Origin: Apricaphanius iberus
Lineage: Eukaryota > Chordata > Actinopteri > Cyprinodontiformes > Aphaniidae
Assembly: GCA_028564705.1 (NCBI GenBank)
Contig: JAPXFQ010000385.1
Span: forward strand, 2,666,001 to 2,730,000
Reading direction: 5' to 3'
DNA length: 64,000 nt
Shown: positions 12,355-24,999 of the stretch, piece after piece
How the letters are laid out: every line of letters begins with the position of its first letter
How positions within the stretch are numbered: the stretch's first letter is position 1
Notes under the pieces: model-generated
What the model was told of the DNA's origin: nothing
Seen by the model: only the letters and a program-made list of their open reading frames with translations
Databases searched by the model: none
Program-made: the position numbers and the translations under genes

Positions 12355-12960
12355 AACTTGTTAGTGTCTGTAAAAGCTTTGAGAATGGGCAGAATGTCCA
12401 ATTTCTACCAGGACAGAAACCATAAATATACAGCTGGAGCTACAATGGAACAGTTACGAACAAGACAGATTATTATGTTACAATGGTTAAAGTCCAGTTT
12501 TAAGATCAGTCCATAAGCTAAGTTATATTATAAAATGTGGCATTTGCACACACTCTCCATCTAATATGACTAAGTTTAAACTAATTTGCATTAAAGAAGC
12601 GAACTGATAGAGAGATCCCATAAAAGTCCTGCAACTGTAATCGCAGGAATAGTTTTTGTTTTTTTCGTACAAAAATTACTTTGGGCCCTGGCTACAAATG
12701 CACACAATGCAGTTTAGAGTTTTATTCACAAAACCAAAAAGGTAAACCACTATATATTTTTTCTTCCACCTCACAATTTTGCAATACTGTGTGTCTGATT
12801 AATTTAAGGAACTTGAAGCATATATTTTATAATTATGGTCTAAATTATCAAAATTTGTCACATATGATAAAGGTTATCCTAACAACTATTTTACCCAAAT
12901 ATGAAATCCTGATTCATATACATTAAACCTGGTACCTCTGGAATCCTTCACACCAGTTGA
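12355..12960 (+). mobile_element. Tc1-like transposon relic, 3' half
   Basis: From about 12365 the sequence follows the 3' half of the same fish Tc1 family (CAGCTGGAGCTACAATGGAAC, then CCTGCAACTGTAATCGCAGG and CTACAAATGCACACAATGCA), with gaps and substitutions. It is probably a separate copy from the relic at 9990, because the two overlap in consensus coverage. It would lie in the 5' intron of otol1. Confidence 0.6.
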
Positions 12961-13210
12961 ACTTCATTTTGGTGCAGTTTTAAATGTTTTTCATGTTTTT
13001 CTGATTTTTTAATGTGTTGCTGACATCAATGAAGACTCAATCTCTATAATGTTGTGTGTTTAGAAAAACAACAGCTACTACATAATCAAAGTTTTTATTT
13101 ACTTTCGATAATAATAGTGCTTTTCTAAAAATATGATCTTTTAAATTTTTGTAAATCAATAAAATAAATAACCAGCAATGCACCCTCTAATTTCCTCCTG
13201 ATCATTTAGC

Positions 13211-16200
13211 ATGCCATCCTCTGATCTCATCCTGACGACCACTGTCTTTATGGCCTTCATTGTTACACTTACTTCTGGCGCCAGGACCACACACTGGCCC
13301 AAACCTCAGAACACCAACAAGCCTTCTCAAACTGGGATCAGTGGTTTAGGTGGGGGAGGAAGATTTGGACAGATTCCTACGAAAGACCCATCTCCTTCCA
13401 ACAGCCTATACACACAAGAAACAACTGGGATCATGACAGATTCATATTCCCTGCCCCCAACAGACAGCAGCACGTTTAACAGTGATGCTTACCCAACTGA
13501 GTACCTCACCGATGCCATCCTTCCCTCTGGAAACACCCGAGGAAATTATACATTTGACTACAATGAATGCTTCTTCAATGTTTGTGAGTGCTGCCCACCG
13601 GAAAGAGGTCCAAAAGGACCAAATGGGGAGAAAGGGCCACCGGGGGAAAGGGGCCCTCCAGGTGAGATTGTATCTTCATTTTAAAAAAAATGCAATTATC
13701 AGAGGCCAAACATCGTCTTTCTTCTTGTTTTAGGGTTTCCAGGGGAAAAGGGAGAAACTGGACCTCAGGGGTCTCCAGGACTAGCTGGGTTACCTGGACT
13801 CAGTGGACTAAAAGGTGACAAAGGTACAACAAGAATAAAGAGAGAGACACTTGTTGAAGCTCTGTTTATTCTGTTTGCTTGTCACAAAATCCTGGTTTGT
13901 GCAAGTTGTCTTACAAATTATCCACTTGTTTTTTTTTTATTCATCAAAACGGCTACAGGTGATAAAGGGGATCAAGGACCAAGGGGTCAACCAGGTTCCC
14001 CTGGAATGCCAGGGAAACCTGGAGAGAAAGGTTTGTAACTCTTTTCTAGGACTAACATTGGATCGCCTGTCAAATAAGTACGTATCAATGTTTTTCTCTG
14101 TAAATATGTTTCCAATAAGGCTGTTGACACAGAATCGACACCGTGTCAATAAAATCCAAGAAACCCCAAATATACAAAGGAATCAACACAAAGTTGTCCA
14201 TAAATTATGCGTAGAAAGAAAAAAAAGACAGAGGCAACAAGTATTATAAATGTTTGCTGAGTTTTAATAAGTGTTAAAAAACTACTTTTGTTAAAAATAA
14301 CGTCAAGAATTCTCCTTTATGGAGAAATTGGTGATAAGCATTGCTCAAGTACAAATATAAACCATGCTTTAACTGTCTGACCTAAAAGTTTACTCTGATC
14401 CATTGATTTCTTCTCTTTTTTTTGGCTGGATTTAAGTCAGGTGATAGAGTGGACTTTACTTTCTTTTTTTGAAATGTGCTTTTTGCTTCCTTTGTTGTAT
14501 GCTATGGATCAGAGTCTTGTTGAAAAATCCACCAAATAAGGTTTTAGCTTTTAATCTTTCTGCATTGAGTTGTGCATGTTCTCTCCAGGTACACCAGCTT
14601 TTTCCCATAGTCTAAAAACGTGTCTGTTGGCTTTAGTATTCTCTCTAAAGATTTCCTTCAGCATGATCATATGCGCGCATGGTGGTTTTCTTCTGTGTGT
14701 TTGCCTGTAATGGGTTAGCAACCTGTCCTGGGTGGTGTATGGATGGATGGATGGATGAATGTATCAATTTGAAAGAATTCTTGACAAAACAACATTCAGA
14801 AAAAACGGTACTCGCTTTTTGTTTATTTTTGTTTATTTATTTTTTTTTTTGTAGGTTATATCGCTAAAATGGTGCTTTTGCTGGCCAAATGCATCAAAAC
14901 CAGCACTTGGCAAATGGATCATATTAAATCAGTTCTTAAATCACAGTACTAGCTTCCTGTTTGTAAAATAACAGATTTAAAATGTGCTATTTGTGTACAA
15001 ATCACTTAATGATAATGGTCTTAATTGCTAGTAAAGCATGAACCATATAGACTCCTCAAGTCATCAGAGACGGGCTTCCTTAGTGTTGCCAGGACCAGAA
15101 CTAAAATGAACAAGGCAGTATTTAGTTTCTATACCCCTCAGCTCTAGAACTGAAAAGCATTAACCCTGAAAACCTGATCTATGCAGAAACTATTGGGTCC
15201 ATTAAATCATATACAAAAACACTGTTGTTTTCTGCAGCTTTATATCAATTAATCTCTTAAATGAACCATTTGCCAGATTGCTGGTGAGTACTTAATTGTA
15301 AACTACAAGACTAAACTGTCATTTTAACATTTGCTTGCTTATGGAATGCTTCTGAGTGTCTGACACATTGAGCTCTCTATTTAAACAAAGTTTGACACTT
15401 TTTTTTGTTATTTTCCATTGATTTCCTGCTCAAACTTGCCATTAATTTTTAATTCCTGTTTCATTAGAATGTATTGCACATAATCTATGTAGTAAATATT
15501 TTTGAACCATGTGTATGCATTGATAAATAGGGGTTGTTTTGTCGACATTGTGTGAATGTAATTTACCAAAGTACCATTGAAGAACTACATTCACTACGTT
15601 TCACCCCCCCCCCCACAACATCTTAAATTAAGATGGACAACAATGCCTCTAATCTGTTAAACTGTATCTCATGAAACATTTTCTTATACATAATTTCTCT
15701 CTTTTTGATATATAAACTCACATGTTGTAGGTGATTTGGGTCCCAAAGGAGTGAAAGGTGAAAATGGGATCCGTGGGCTGAAAGGAGATGCAGGAGAAAA
15801 AGGAGAGCCTGGCAACAATGGAACTAAGGGCCCCCTTGGTCCCATGGGTCCCCCAGGAACAGCTGGGACAAAGGGTCAGAAAGGTGAACAGGGACGTTTG
15901 GGAGAATGTTTACTTGGTGATAGAGGACCGAAAGGGGATCTCGGGGATCCTGGGCCCCCTGGTCCAAGAGGTGAGATGGGCCCTCAAGGAGAAAATGGCT
16001 CCAATGGTTCAAAAGGAGAAATGGGGCCACAGGGAGAGAAGGGGGACAGTGGTGCAAGAGGGCCCCCAGGTGCAAGGGGAGTGGCAGGAATGAGAGGGGA
16101 GAGGGGAGCTAAAGGTGTGCGTGGCCCAAGGGGCCCAAAAGGCGATTCGGGTAACAGTTTGGAGCCAGTTCGTTCTGCTTTTAGTGTGGGTTTGTTCCCA

Positions 16201-16599
16201 AGTCGGTCTTTTCCTCCACCTGGACTGCCTGTGAAGTTTGATAAGGTCTTTTACAATGGTGAGGGGCTCTGGGACCCAGCAATCAACAAGTTCAACGTCA
16301 CACACTCAGGTGTCTACTTACTCTCTTACCACATTACTGTGCGTAACAGGCCCCTGCGGGTTGCCTTGGTGGTTAATGGGGTGCGGAAGGTGAGGACACG
16401 AGATTCACTTTACGGCCAGGACATCGATCAGGCTTCCAATCTTGTGCTAATGCAGCTCAGCGAGGGTGATCAGGTGTGGTTGGAGACCCTGAGAGACTGG
16501 AACGGCGTTTACTCCAGCAGTGAGGATGATAGCACCTTCTCCGGCTTCCTGATTTATTCAGACTCAAAAACAAAAGCAAACACAATGAAAAAGGTTTGA
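13211..16599 (+). CDS. otol1: Otolin-1 (collagen/C1q otolith matrix protein)
   Basis: Four coding exons (13211-13661, 13734-13823, 13959-14030, 15731-16599) join in matching phase to a 493-residue protein. Residues 1-23 form a signal peptide (TTTVFMAFIVTLTSGA). A Thr/Ser/Pro-rich N-terminal segment follows, then a cysteine cluster (CFFNVCECCPPERG, about 121-134). Collagen Gly-X-Y repeats run from about 133 to 345 with an interruption at GECLLGD. A C1q/TNF-like domain fills about 352-485 (RSAFSVGL, SYHITVRNRP, LYGQDIDQASNLV, DWNGVYSSSEDDS). These words match otolin-1 closely and distinguish it from C1q/TNF-related or short-chain collagens. Otolin is secreted by inner-ear support cells and scaffolds calcium carbonate in otoliths (family knowledge). 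The short phase-1 collagen exons, all splitting a Gly codon, are typical of collagens. Length agrees with the human protein (477 aa). Confidence 0.95.
14031..15730 (+). other. otol1 intron 3 and its contents
   Basis: This 1.7 kb intron contains a dispersed repeat tail (about 14580-14760) and a homopolymer C run at about 15604-15613. The rest is AT-rich without recognisable elements. Confidence 0.6.
14580..14760 (+). repeat. Dispersed fish repeat, 3' part, ending in (ATGG)n
   Basis: Contains GTTCTCTCCAGGTACACCAG, CAACCTGTCCTGGGTGGTGT and a terminal GGATGGATGGATGGAT tract. This order matches a very common fish dispersed repeat that begins GGCGCAGTGGGTAGCACTGT; the 5' part of the same repeat family is seen at 56655-56810. 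Confidence 0.65.
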
Positions 16600-16960
16600 G
16601 TACAACTTCTTTTTTTTGTTAGCTCCTTTACTAACTGCTGCACTTGTATAAGCTAAACTCTCAGACTCTTTCATGTTTCTGTAAAATGTAATAGCTTAAA
16701 ATATTTTTTTTAGAGTTGTTTTGATTAAACTAAGTACTTTGCATGCTTTACTGCACTAGGACATTGAGAGGACATCATTTATATTTTTTTTTGTTTTTTT
16801 TTGTTAAAACTGCATTAAAATCACTCTGCTTGGAAAAAAGCATTATGTATGGATCTTGTTTATTAGGAGAGTCATTATAAAATTCATAAAGCATTTTAAG
16901 ATTTCAGTGAGAAAGTCATATCAACTGTTGAGATCATTGATGTAAAATTTTAACTTGGTA

Positions 16961-16974
16961 CCACTAGAGGGCAT
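16961..16974 (+). promoter_or_regulatory. CTCF-like core motif
   Basis: CCACTAGAGGGCAT matches the vertebrate CTCF core consensus CCASYAGRKGGCRS at 13 of 14 positions. It lies 360 bp beyond the otol1 stop, between convergent otol1 and tal1, a plausible boundary location. One motif match by eye is weak evidence by itself. Confidence 0.35.
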
Positions 16975-17185
16975 AATATGCTCATATATTGCAGAAGAAA
17001 AACTGGAAACCACAATGTCGCATTGTGCTTGTATTAAGAAAATAGGCAAAACAGGTTGCAAAGCAGATAGAGACTATACAGTCAACGTGGCGATCTTTGA
17101 TATTAGACAGCAGTCTAGCTACTCAAAATAATGAAAATTAGCTTAGAGAATTAGGCCACTGACTGTCTTCAAATCAGAAAAGGTC

Positions 17186-17191
17186 AATAAA
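17186..17191 (+). terminator. Possible otol1 polyadenylation signal
   Basis: AATAAA at 17186-17191 lies 587 bp past the otol1 stop codon, with a GT-rich tract about 60 bp downstream. An ATTAAA at about 16814 is an alternative. Neither can be confirmed without transcript ends. Confidence 0.3.
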
Positions 17192-17251
17192 CCAGCCTTA
17201 AAGATGATACTATTCACAGAACTGGATGGAGCGCACTGAAAAAAAAAAAAT

Positions 17252-17278
17252 TGTGTGTGCGTGTGTGTGTGTGTGTGT
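17252..17278. repeat. (GT)n microsatellite
   Basis: About 13 GT units with one interruption (GTGC), preceded by an A homopolymer. Confidence 0.95.
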
Positions 17279-17489
17279 TTGTAATTTTGTACAACACTGA
17301 CACTTTTGTAAAGTAGTGTAGTTGTAAGCTGCCTTTGAGTCCTAAATATTTTTATTATTATTATTATTATTTATTTTTAATCAAATGCTAAATGTTTTCT
17401 TTTATTGATTCTCATTTTTTCTATTTTTAATTTTCGTACTGTTGCTGTTTTTACTTTTCATTCTTTTATTACGTTTGGTTTCTTTACCA

Positions 17490-17575
17490 CCGAATTATGT
17501 AAAGCACCTTGAATTCCCTGGTGCTGAACGTTTGCTATACAAATAAAATTGCCTTGCCTAGTGTTACATGTGGGG
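17490..17575 (+). repeat. LINE-type 3' tail remnant
   Basis: The block TGTAAAGCACCTTGAA through CTATACAAATAAAATTGCCT is the conserved terminal segment of an abundant fish non-LTR family (AAAGCRCCTTGA...GCTATATAAATAAAATTG). A reverse copy appears at about 47399-47465 and a related tail at 36260-36335. Only the 3' end is present, as expected for 5'-truncated retroposition. Confidence 0.6.
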
Positions 17576-20009
17576 ATAAAAAAAACCCGACAACAATAAA
17601 ACTAAACAAGGTATTAAAGCACTTGGCTGCAGCCTTGGTCAAAATTAGGGATTTCCAAAAGCAAAACATTTTGTAACTATAAATCTGTACAAGACAGTGA
17701 TCCTGCAGACCACACTAGCTAGTTAAAAATTACAATAAATGTCATCCAGGAGTCTGAATTTCCTGTTCGCTTATGAGACATTGTCAGATTCCACAGACTG
17801 ATAAGTGAAAAATGAAATTACGAGTATATACATCTTAACTGCTTCAGAAAAATAAAACCTAAAAAAATCATATATATTTATATGTATATATGAAAAAATA
17901 TTTTTTGTTTTATGGGATCTTTTGAAATTATAAACGGTTTTGCAGAATATTTTTCCTAAATGATATTAAAAAACTTCATTTGCAATTTCATTTTTTAATT
18001 ACCAGCAAGATATAAACTAGTTATGTAAATTTTTTCTACATTTTGCCAGTCAGGTTTGGTTGACAGAAGTGGAATATTTGTGAAAATGTATACAAAACCC
18101 ATTATTTAAGTTTTGTTATCTTCCCATTTCCTCTAGTTTTTCAGTCTGAGTCTAATCATTTAGGGTTTAATGCTAATCAAGACTGTGGACCGACCGCAAC
18201 ACATGAATACATATTTCCTACAAATTACCATAATATGACACATTAGGAAGAAGGAAATGATATTCAAAATGTTGTCCATAATTCCATCAAAATGAGCTTC
18301 ATACGCTCATTAGGTGTTTAATACATGCGCATATAAGCCGATAAGGACACAAATGGTCATCTCCTGTGGACTGACAGGGAAAAAGGTTAATTGATGGAAA
18401 TCAGTCCATAATTTTTATATTATATATATTTTTATATTTTATATTTAATTCATTTTTCACAGTTAGGGAAATGGACTAAAAGTAGTTGATTTCGACATAA
18501 AAATTTATTCAACCACAAAGATAGAATTTTAACAAAAATACTGCTTCTTTAATGCCAAGATGCCTCATGAAGAGCATTTTTGAATTACTGAAGACTTCTC
18601 CATACTTAGAACAGCATTTGTAGACATTCAGAGAAAAAGACAGAAACAACAATGATGTTAAAGAGAAAGGCCCATGACATCTTCATCCAGTGCTAAAGGA
18701 CCCAAAGTGTTTGTCAAATTTCCATCTTATTCTTGTTGCTGCTTGCGGTTATGGCAATATATTTGTGTCAGTTTGTTGAAATGTTCTTTTGCTTGTTTGT
18801 TTATGCACACAAACACACCCACATACACACACACATACACCAATACACACGCGGAAGCAGAAATGTGTGCAAGTGTCTAAGTGTGTTTGTACATTTATGC
18901 ATTTTCAACTACTCTATGTGAAAATATAAATAACTACCTTGGCGGTGTGTGCAGTGTAATCTGTTCCCAGCAGGCTGGATTCCCACTGTGAGAAAGACAG
19001 TATATTGTTCCTGCAGCACCGCAGATAACAACTCATTAGCATACTGAATCATTTGGCTGCAAGAGCCACTCTGCCACCCATCTGCACAGAGCTGATAAAC
19101 GTATACACATACACACTTATGTACATGGCTCACACCAACAGATCCATGAAATGCAGACACACACACACACACACACCAGCCTGCTCCTACGTACACATAA
19201 AAAACACATAAACATGCACTTTCACACATACACATCATTTCACTCCCTGGCTTTCAATCCCTCATATACTCCCTCTATCCTTCCCTTTTGTGAGCCTGCG
19301 TCTTTTCTGAGAGTCAGGAAAACTGAAGCAGGTAAACGTTTGGCAGGCATTAACCTAGAGAGCCCCTCAGTGGAGTTGTAGCTCAGCCAGAGCGGAGCAC
19401 AGGCAAGGTCTGCAAACACCTGGTTGTCTCTGATGCTCTCTGGAAGCAATTATTGCCTTTGGAAATGTCGGAGTGTTCAGTGTTGAGGTAACAGAACTGG
19501 TGGCATAGCCTTTCATACGAAGTTAAAGTAAACTTAACCAATATCCTGAGTTTTGGCAGATTGTTTTTTTCTTTTTCTTAGCTAAACATGTCAGTGAACC
19601 AACTTTGAATTTTCTGTTGCTCAAGAGACGTATTCATGGCTAGTGAATTCCAGATCTGAATGTCTGTTTTAGTAAAATGTACAGACACAACAATGAGCAA
19701 ACGAGTGCAGTGGAGGCTGTAAAAACCACTTTCACAATGCCAGGATATCCTGCAGGTCAGCAAGCCACGGTTACCTCCAACAGGAAGTTGTCACTTGTTG
19801 GGGGTGGAATGAGGATTGTAGCACCCACTGAGGGAGCTTCTCTTTGCAGATTGGGGTTTTAAACTTTGCACTGTTCAGATATAACAGGAAATAATTTGGA
19901 AATACATTGCATACCTTCAGATAAGTAAATTATGTTGAACACTTTTAAAATAAAATGAAAAAAAAAATCTTGACAAGGGGTGCTTGTGCAAAAAAATGGG
20001 GGGGGGACT
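17576..20009. other. otol1-tal1 intergenic DNA, proximal part
   Basis: AT-rich with CA tracts (one at about 19155-19177). The section about 18940-19110 and 19370-19480 is less AT-rich and carries GATAA words (AGATAACA, TGATAAAC) and an E-box CACCTG. These could be tal1 3' control elements, since known TAL1 stem-cell enhancers are 3' of the gene and use GATA/ETS/E-box sites, but that is speculation without conservation data. Confidence 0.35.
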
Positions 20010-20545
20010 GAAATGAATTACATTTAATTGAATTAAATGTATTTACATTAAGTTAAATTAAATTAAACTAACTTGAATTGCAATGAGTTGAATTACATTG
20101 AACTCAGTTAATTAGGATGAACTGCATACGTTTATTTTAACTGAACAAACAAAAGTAACTGAGATACCATTAGTGGGGTTAAGGTATATTAAATTTTTCT
20201 GAACAAATTCAAATCTAATAGATCCAAAAAAATGTAGCTTAATGAACTGAGTTGAACTGAATTGAACTGAACTTAATGAGCCTGAATGCAGTTAAATTAG
20301 ATTAAGCTGAACTGAACTGAACTGAACTGAACAGAACTGAACTGAACTGGGTTGAGCTGAGCTGAATTGAGCAAAACCTAACTGACCTGACCTGAGCTCA
20401 TATGAACTAAATAAAACTGAAGAAATTTATCTGGACTGAAATAAATTAAAATGAACTGATTCAAACTTAACAAATTTAATCAAATTGAACTGAATTATCT
20501 TTAATCACATTGAATTAAACTTACTGAACAGAAATTAATTCAAAT
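20010..20545. repeat. Degenerate ATTGA/ACTGA pentanucleotide array
   Basis: About 530 bp are dominated by variants of a five-base unit (TTGAA, CTGAA, TTAAA), for example AACTGAACTGAACTGAACTG near 20310. The array is strongly degenerate at its edges and cleaner in the middle. It resembles an expanded tail of the fish LINE whose terminus is AATTGAATTGAATTGA (compare 36310-36330). Confidence 0.8.
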
Positions 20546-21951
20546 GAATACACACCATAGATAAATCAACTTTCCACTGTATATTTTATTCTATTTTTTT
20601 GTATAAAATCCATCCCTTTAACATGGTATATATTTATAGATACAGCTATCATACAACAAATATGTCATTACCAAACGTACAATGTCCCTTTACTTTAATT
20701 CATAAAATACCAAAGGTACCAAGATAAGCTACCAGGGTCTGCTACAAAAGCAGAATAACCAACAACGGTGAGTAATACTTCCAGAAAACTGCTGGTGTTC
20801 TTATGATATTAATACTGCAAGGTGGTAGGGGTAGTTGAGTGGGGGTAGCTGTGGTGGTAGTGTACTTGTGCACTTGTAATGCAGAAACAAAGGGACTTAT
20901 TTTTGTACCTTGCTAAACTACATTTGCATTATAGTTAAAAAAAAAAACATTGAAACATTCATATCAAAAGGACTTCATGAGTCATCTCAAGATTTCATCT
21001 GACCCCTGTTTTGTACACTTTAAGAGCACGGTTTATATTGTACCTCCACAACAAACCAAATACATGTGTTCTTCATCACACACAGTGTAATTGTTTGACT
21101 GCCTATTGAAATATTTGGCATACTTTTCTAATCACCCAGTGTGACAGAAGTGGTACCACATTTGATGTACTTTCATCCATATGTTCACTTGTTATAGCGG
21201 TACATTTAGAGTTGAATTTCTCAAATACTTACTCTTTAAAGAGAGTTTTAGTAAACCCATTCACAAACACGCTATGGTACATCTGAAACATGATGACTAG
21301 AAAGTCATTGTTATTATATTTTGCAGTTAAAATATAATACTATTTACAATACATACGCAACTGCATCAAAGTCACATCCATTCACTGTGTTAACAGCCTG
21401 TAGCAAATGTCATTTTATTATTATTATTATTCTATCCTATGAAACCTGTTCCACTTACATCTTTACGTGTATACCCGGGCATTTTAGATCAGATTTTTTG
21501 TAGAACTGTTCAGGCAAAGTGGATATATACCATATGCACCATTTTGTAATCAAAGCTGATTGTGGGTTAGCACAAAATAAACTCCTTATACTGAACATCA
21601 TATTTAAAAAATTAGTGTTTGATTTAAAATTATTTGTTTTCATTCTTTTTTTATGGTTTCATTTCATGGGGTGTCTTTGGAACATTCAACATGTAAAAAC
21701 TCACAGTCTGTGGGTTGGTCAAGAACATAGCACATGCAGAATTTACAAGTCTTTCTTCTGGATCAACTTTAACCACAATATTTCTTAGTATTGTCTCAGG
21801 TGCTTTGCCACCATCTCCCTATGAGTGAGATAATTCTTCCTAAACAAATTACTCCAAGATCATGGGTTTTGAGGATATCCATTTTTCAAATGATTTGTTA
21901 TTACGTTTCTTTAGTCTGTGATGTCAAATCTGTGCTCTCCAGATCGCAGTA
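20546..21951. other. tal1 3' UTR and downstream region
   Basis: On the minus strand this is downstream of the tal1 stop. It is AT-rich and lacks recognisable repeats over much of its length. Minus-strand AATAAA words occur near 21413 (as TTTATT on plus), giving a possible polyadenylation site about 540 bp after the stop. UTR extent is unknown. Confidence 0.35.
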
Positions 21952-22596
21952 TCATCGTCGAGTGGAACCATCTAATGGACGTCCGTTGCGCCTCAGATCC
22001 CTAGCTGCGAGATGCAGTGAGGGTCCACGGGAAGCTGTTAGAGTCCTTGTAGCCAGAGGTGAGTCCTGGTCCTCCATAAAGCTTTCGGGACTACCCTCTG
22101 CATCACCATCCGGTAGGCTTCCACAGCTGGAGCCTGGTGACATTGTCTCCAGAAGATCATCCCTCGCCAGGCCAACCACAGTTTCCTGGTGTGGCGCACC
22201 CTGAGGGCCTCCCTCGTGGGTTGGAACACCAACCAGCAGCCCTGTTTCTCCTTCAGTTGCGCTGCCAACATTTCGTCCTCCATCCTGGTCCTCCAGGAGG
22301 TTGGAGAGGAAGCTGATGTACTTCATAGCAAGTCTCAGGATCTCATTTTTGCTCAGCTTCTTGTCTGGAGGGTGAGTGGGAATGAGTTTGCGAAGCTCTG
22401 CAAATGCACCGTTCACATTCTGTTGCCGCCAACGCTCGCGGCTGTTTGTGAAGATGCGACGCACAATCTTTGGCTGGCCAGCTGTAGGACAAAATGAAAA
22501 GAAAGAAAAAGATGGATATGAAAGTTACAAAGTAATATGACAGAGAGGCAAATTAAACATAACATGCAAGTTGTAGAGAGTAATTACAGCAGTAAA

Positions 22597-22628
<32 letters not shown>

Positions 22629-24969
22629 GACATTTATTTACTGTTGCTTGACAGATCCCAAGAATAATTGGCATGTGGATATTTATTTTGTATTTATCTG
22701 ATCTGAAACAGATTGAAATAGAAATGGAAAGACTCTCCTTCATAATAAATTCTGCAATTTGTATAATCTTTATTTTTTTAACATACACTGAAAAGCTTCT
22801 CTGAAAATACGTAAATCAAGCCTAATGTAATATTTCCCAACTTTATTTGTACTATAGCAGTTTACTCCACAATGGAGTTTTTACAACAAAAGAATTAACT
22901 GATTTTCCTTGCACAAATATCAAGAGCCAACTATGTTTGGGTAGTGAGTTATTCCTATTTTGCAATTATACTTGTTTTTATATACTCTTATTTACTTTAT
23001 TCACACTGAAAGGCTTCTTTAAAGAACTGAAAAAAAGTTTAATATGCCAACCTCAAATACCACATTTAAGTAGCAAAACTGCTCTCCATGCAACTATGCA
23101 TTTTTAGGATACAAAACATCCATTATTATTGTAGACAAACCTGGGGATTAAAGTATGGAAACTTATGTAAACGGTAAGTGTCTTCTGCAATCTATGATTA
23201 TTTTTAGTCAGACACAGTCTGTAGATAAAAATGTGATAAAAAATGTCTTACTTCAATTATGGGCTAGAAAATAGAAAACTATCCTGCTTACAACTTTGGA
23301 TTTTAGGGATATAAGAATAAACTCTTTCTACGGTCATACTCTAAGAATAGATTGTGTTTAAGTAGGAGTGTGTGGCTTCACAATTCAAACTATGAATTTG
23401 GAATTTATTTGGATCATCTTCAAAGCTACTGTACAGGTAAAAAAAAAACTACATTAAACATCTAACTTCAACCATCAAGTTGTAAAAACTGTCTTCAGTG
23501 TAAACAGATTTTTAAGGATACAACAAAACAAACCTTTTTTCTTGCCCAACCTCACATAAATTGTACTTGGGAGGGTGTATTCCTCCATTTTGCAATCTAT
23601 AACTTTTGAAATTTCACACTGAAAAGCTCTGCAGGTAGTCATATTATTATACCCCCAATAGATGTGTGTTTTGGGTTATTGTTGCTCCTGGAACACACCC
23701 AGCCTATCTTAATCCTTCAGCCCACTCTGCAGTAAAACCTTGGCATGAAGGCAGCAGCACCCGCAATTCTCCTCCCCCTTATGACAGTGAGTGGGCAGGC
23801 AGTTCTGGAGAGGATGTTTCAAATCAAATGAACTCCGAATTTGCCTAAGATTGGCTTATTTTAATGATATACAGGTACGGGTTTAGATTTAGATTTTGCA
23901 ATCATTACTGGTTGATCTCCTGTTTTTCCTCGTTGCAACGCATCTTCTGCAACACTCAATTTGGGAACAGTGTACATCCATGTCGGTGAATGAATGGCAA
24001 TGGCGATGAGGGAGGGACATTGGTGGGGGGCACTGTACTGGCAGAAGGAGCACACGTGCAGAAGTGCCTCTTACCATACTTATAAAGATCTAAAATGCGC
24101 CTACCCTCGTCGAGTTCAACCTCATAAGGCGCCGGGCGGCGCTTTACCCTGTTGCTGGGGTACATGCTGTACTGCTCTGACTCTCCTCCAAGACTACAGA
24201 AAAAAGAAAGCAAATAAAAGTGATGCACATGTTAATGTTGCACTGTACGAAAACTTGGATTTCTTCATGAAAAACATCGTTGCGTCACTTCAGAAGTTTT
24301 AATACCAAGATGCAAGGTGTGTCTGTCTTAACAAGTTTATATCCTAAAGTCAAAGACAGAACCTGCACAGAAAAACAGTTCATCTTTCTGACTTCAACGG
24401 TACCTGTTGATGGCGGCGAGAGGCTGCGCCAGATTGTAGAGCATCGCCCGGGCCGGGACAGGGAACGCGTTTGGGCTCAGCTGGACCATTCGAGCGTCGT
24501 CTCGGAGCGGCGGCGGTAACGGCAGCGGTGGAGGTCTGCGAAGTTCCGTGATCGGCACCAAATGGCTCTCCGTCCTCTGCTCCAGCGCTTTTATAGCGTC
24601 CCTCCTGGAGAGCTCGATCACCGGCACTTCCCTTTTCAGTTCAAGGGCGTTGAGAGAGGCAGTTTCCCTGGCAACGCCGTTGATGATGATGCTGATGCTG
24701 GTCCCGTTGCTCGAATTCTGCAGCGGAACGTCATCGGTCTCCTCAGCCCCTTTGAAGCTCCCTCCCCTCTCCTTCTTGTCCGCCGCCTCCTCCTCCTCCT
24801 CCTTCACTCTCTCATTGCCATCACCCTCCTCCCCTCTTTCTATCCTCGGCTTCTCGTCCTCCATGTATCCGTTTTGTCTGGAGATAATGGCCGAGTCTTC
24901 TCGCTTTCCAGGACCTGATCCTGCGTCGGGACTTCCAGGACAAAGCTCCTGCTCCCGTTTTTCCATCAT
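21952..24969 (-). CDS. tal1: T-cell acute leukemia protein 1 (SCL), bHLH factor
   Basis: Three coding exons (24969-24404, 24193-24105, 22481-21952) give a 394-residue protein with consistent splice phases. The first ATG (MMEK) is the same start as zebrafish Tal1; the upstream in-frame codon at 25002 is TTG. Recognisable segments are [12 protein letters not shown] and [19 protein letters not shown] in exon 1, [20 protein letters not shown] in exon 2, and in exon 3 the bHLH domain (about 226-278: [20 protein letters not shown], then [20 protein letters not shown]). The C-terminal [14 protein letters not shown] and [10 protein letters not shown] blocks also match Tal1. TAL1 forms E-protein heterodimers with LMO2/GATA1 and specifies blood and endothelium (family knowledge). 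The protein is longer than zebrafish or human TAL1, mainly from an acidic N-terminal insert ([17 protein letters not shown]). Just after helix 2 it reads [11 protein letters not shown] where TAL1 usually has INFLAKLLNDQ. TAL2 and LYL1 fit less well. Confidence 0.95.
22597..22628. repeat. (CA)n(TA)n compound microsatellite
   Basis: Short CA tract running into about ten TA units, in tal1 intron 2 (22482-24104), 110 bp from the bHLH exon. Confidence 0.9.
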
Positions 24970-24999
24970 TTTTAAACCGTGACACCTTTTACAGTTCCG

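Noticed and set aside
15824..16305. Antisense genes opposite the otol1 last exon
   Set aside because: The minus-strand open frames mirror Gly/Pro-rich collagen codons and are shadows of otol1.
23666..23848. Extra tal1 exon in intron 2 (60-codon plus-strand frame)
   Set aside because: It is on the wrong strand for tal1 and no suitable splice signals or Tal1-like residues are seen.
24548..24982. Plus-strand ORF of 144 codons over tal1 exon 1
   Set aside because: It is the antisense of the GC-rich tal1 coding exon and has low-complexity Ser/Leu content.
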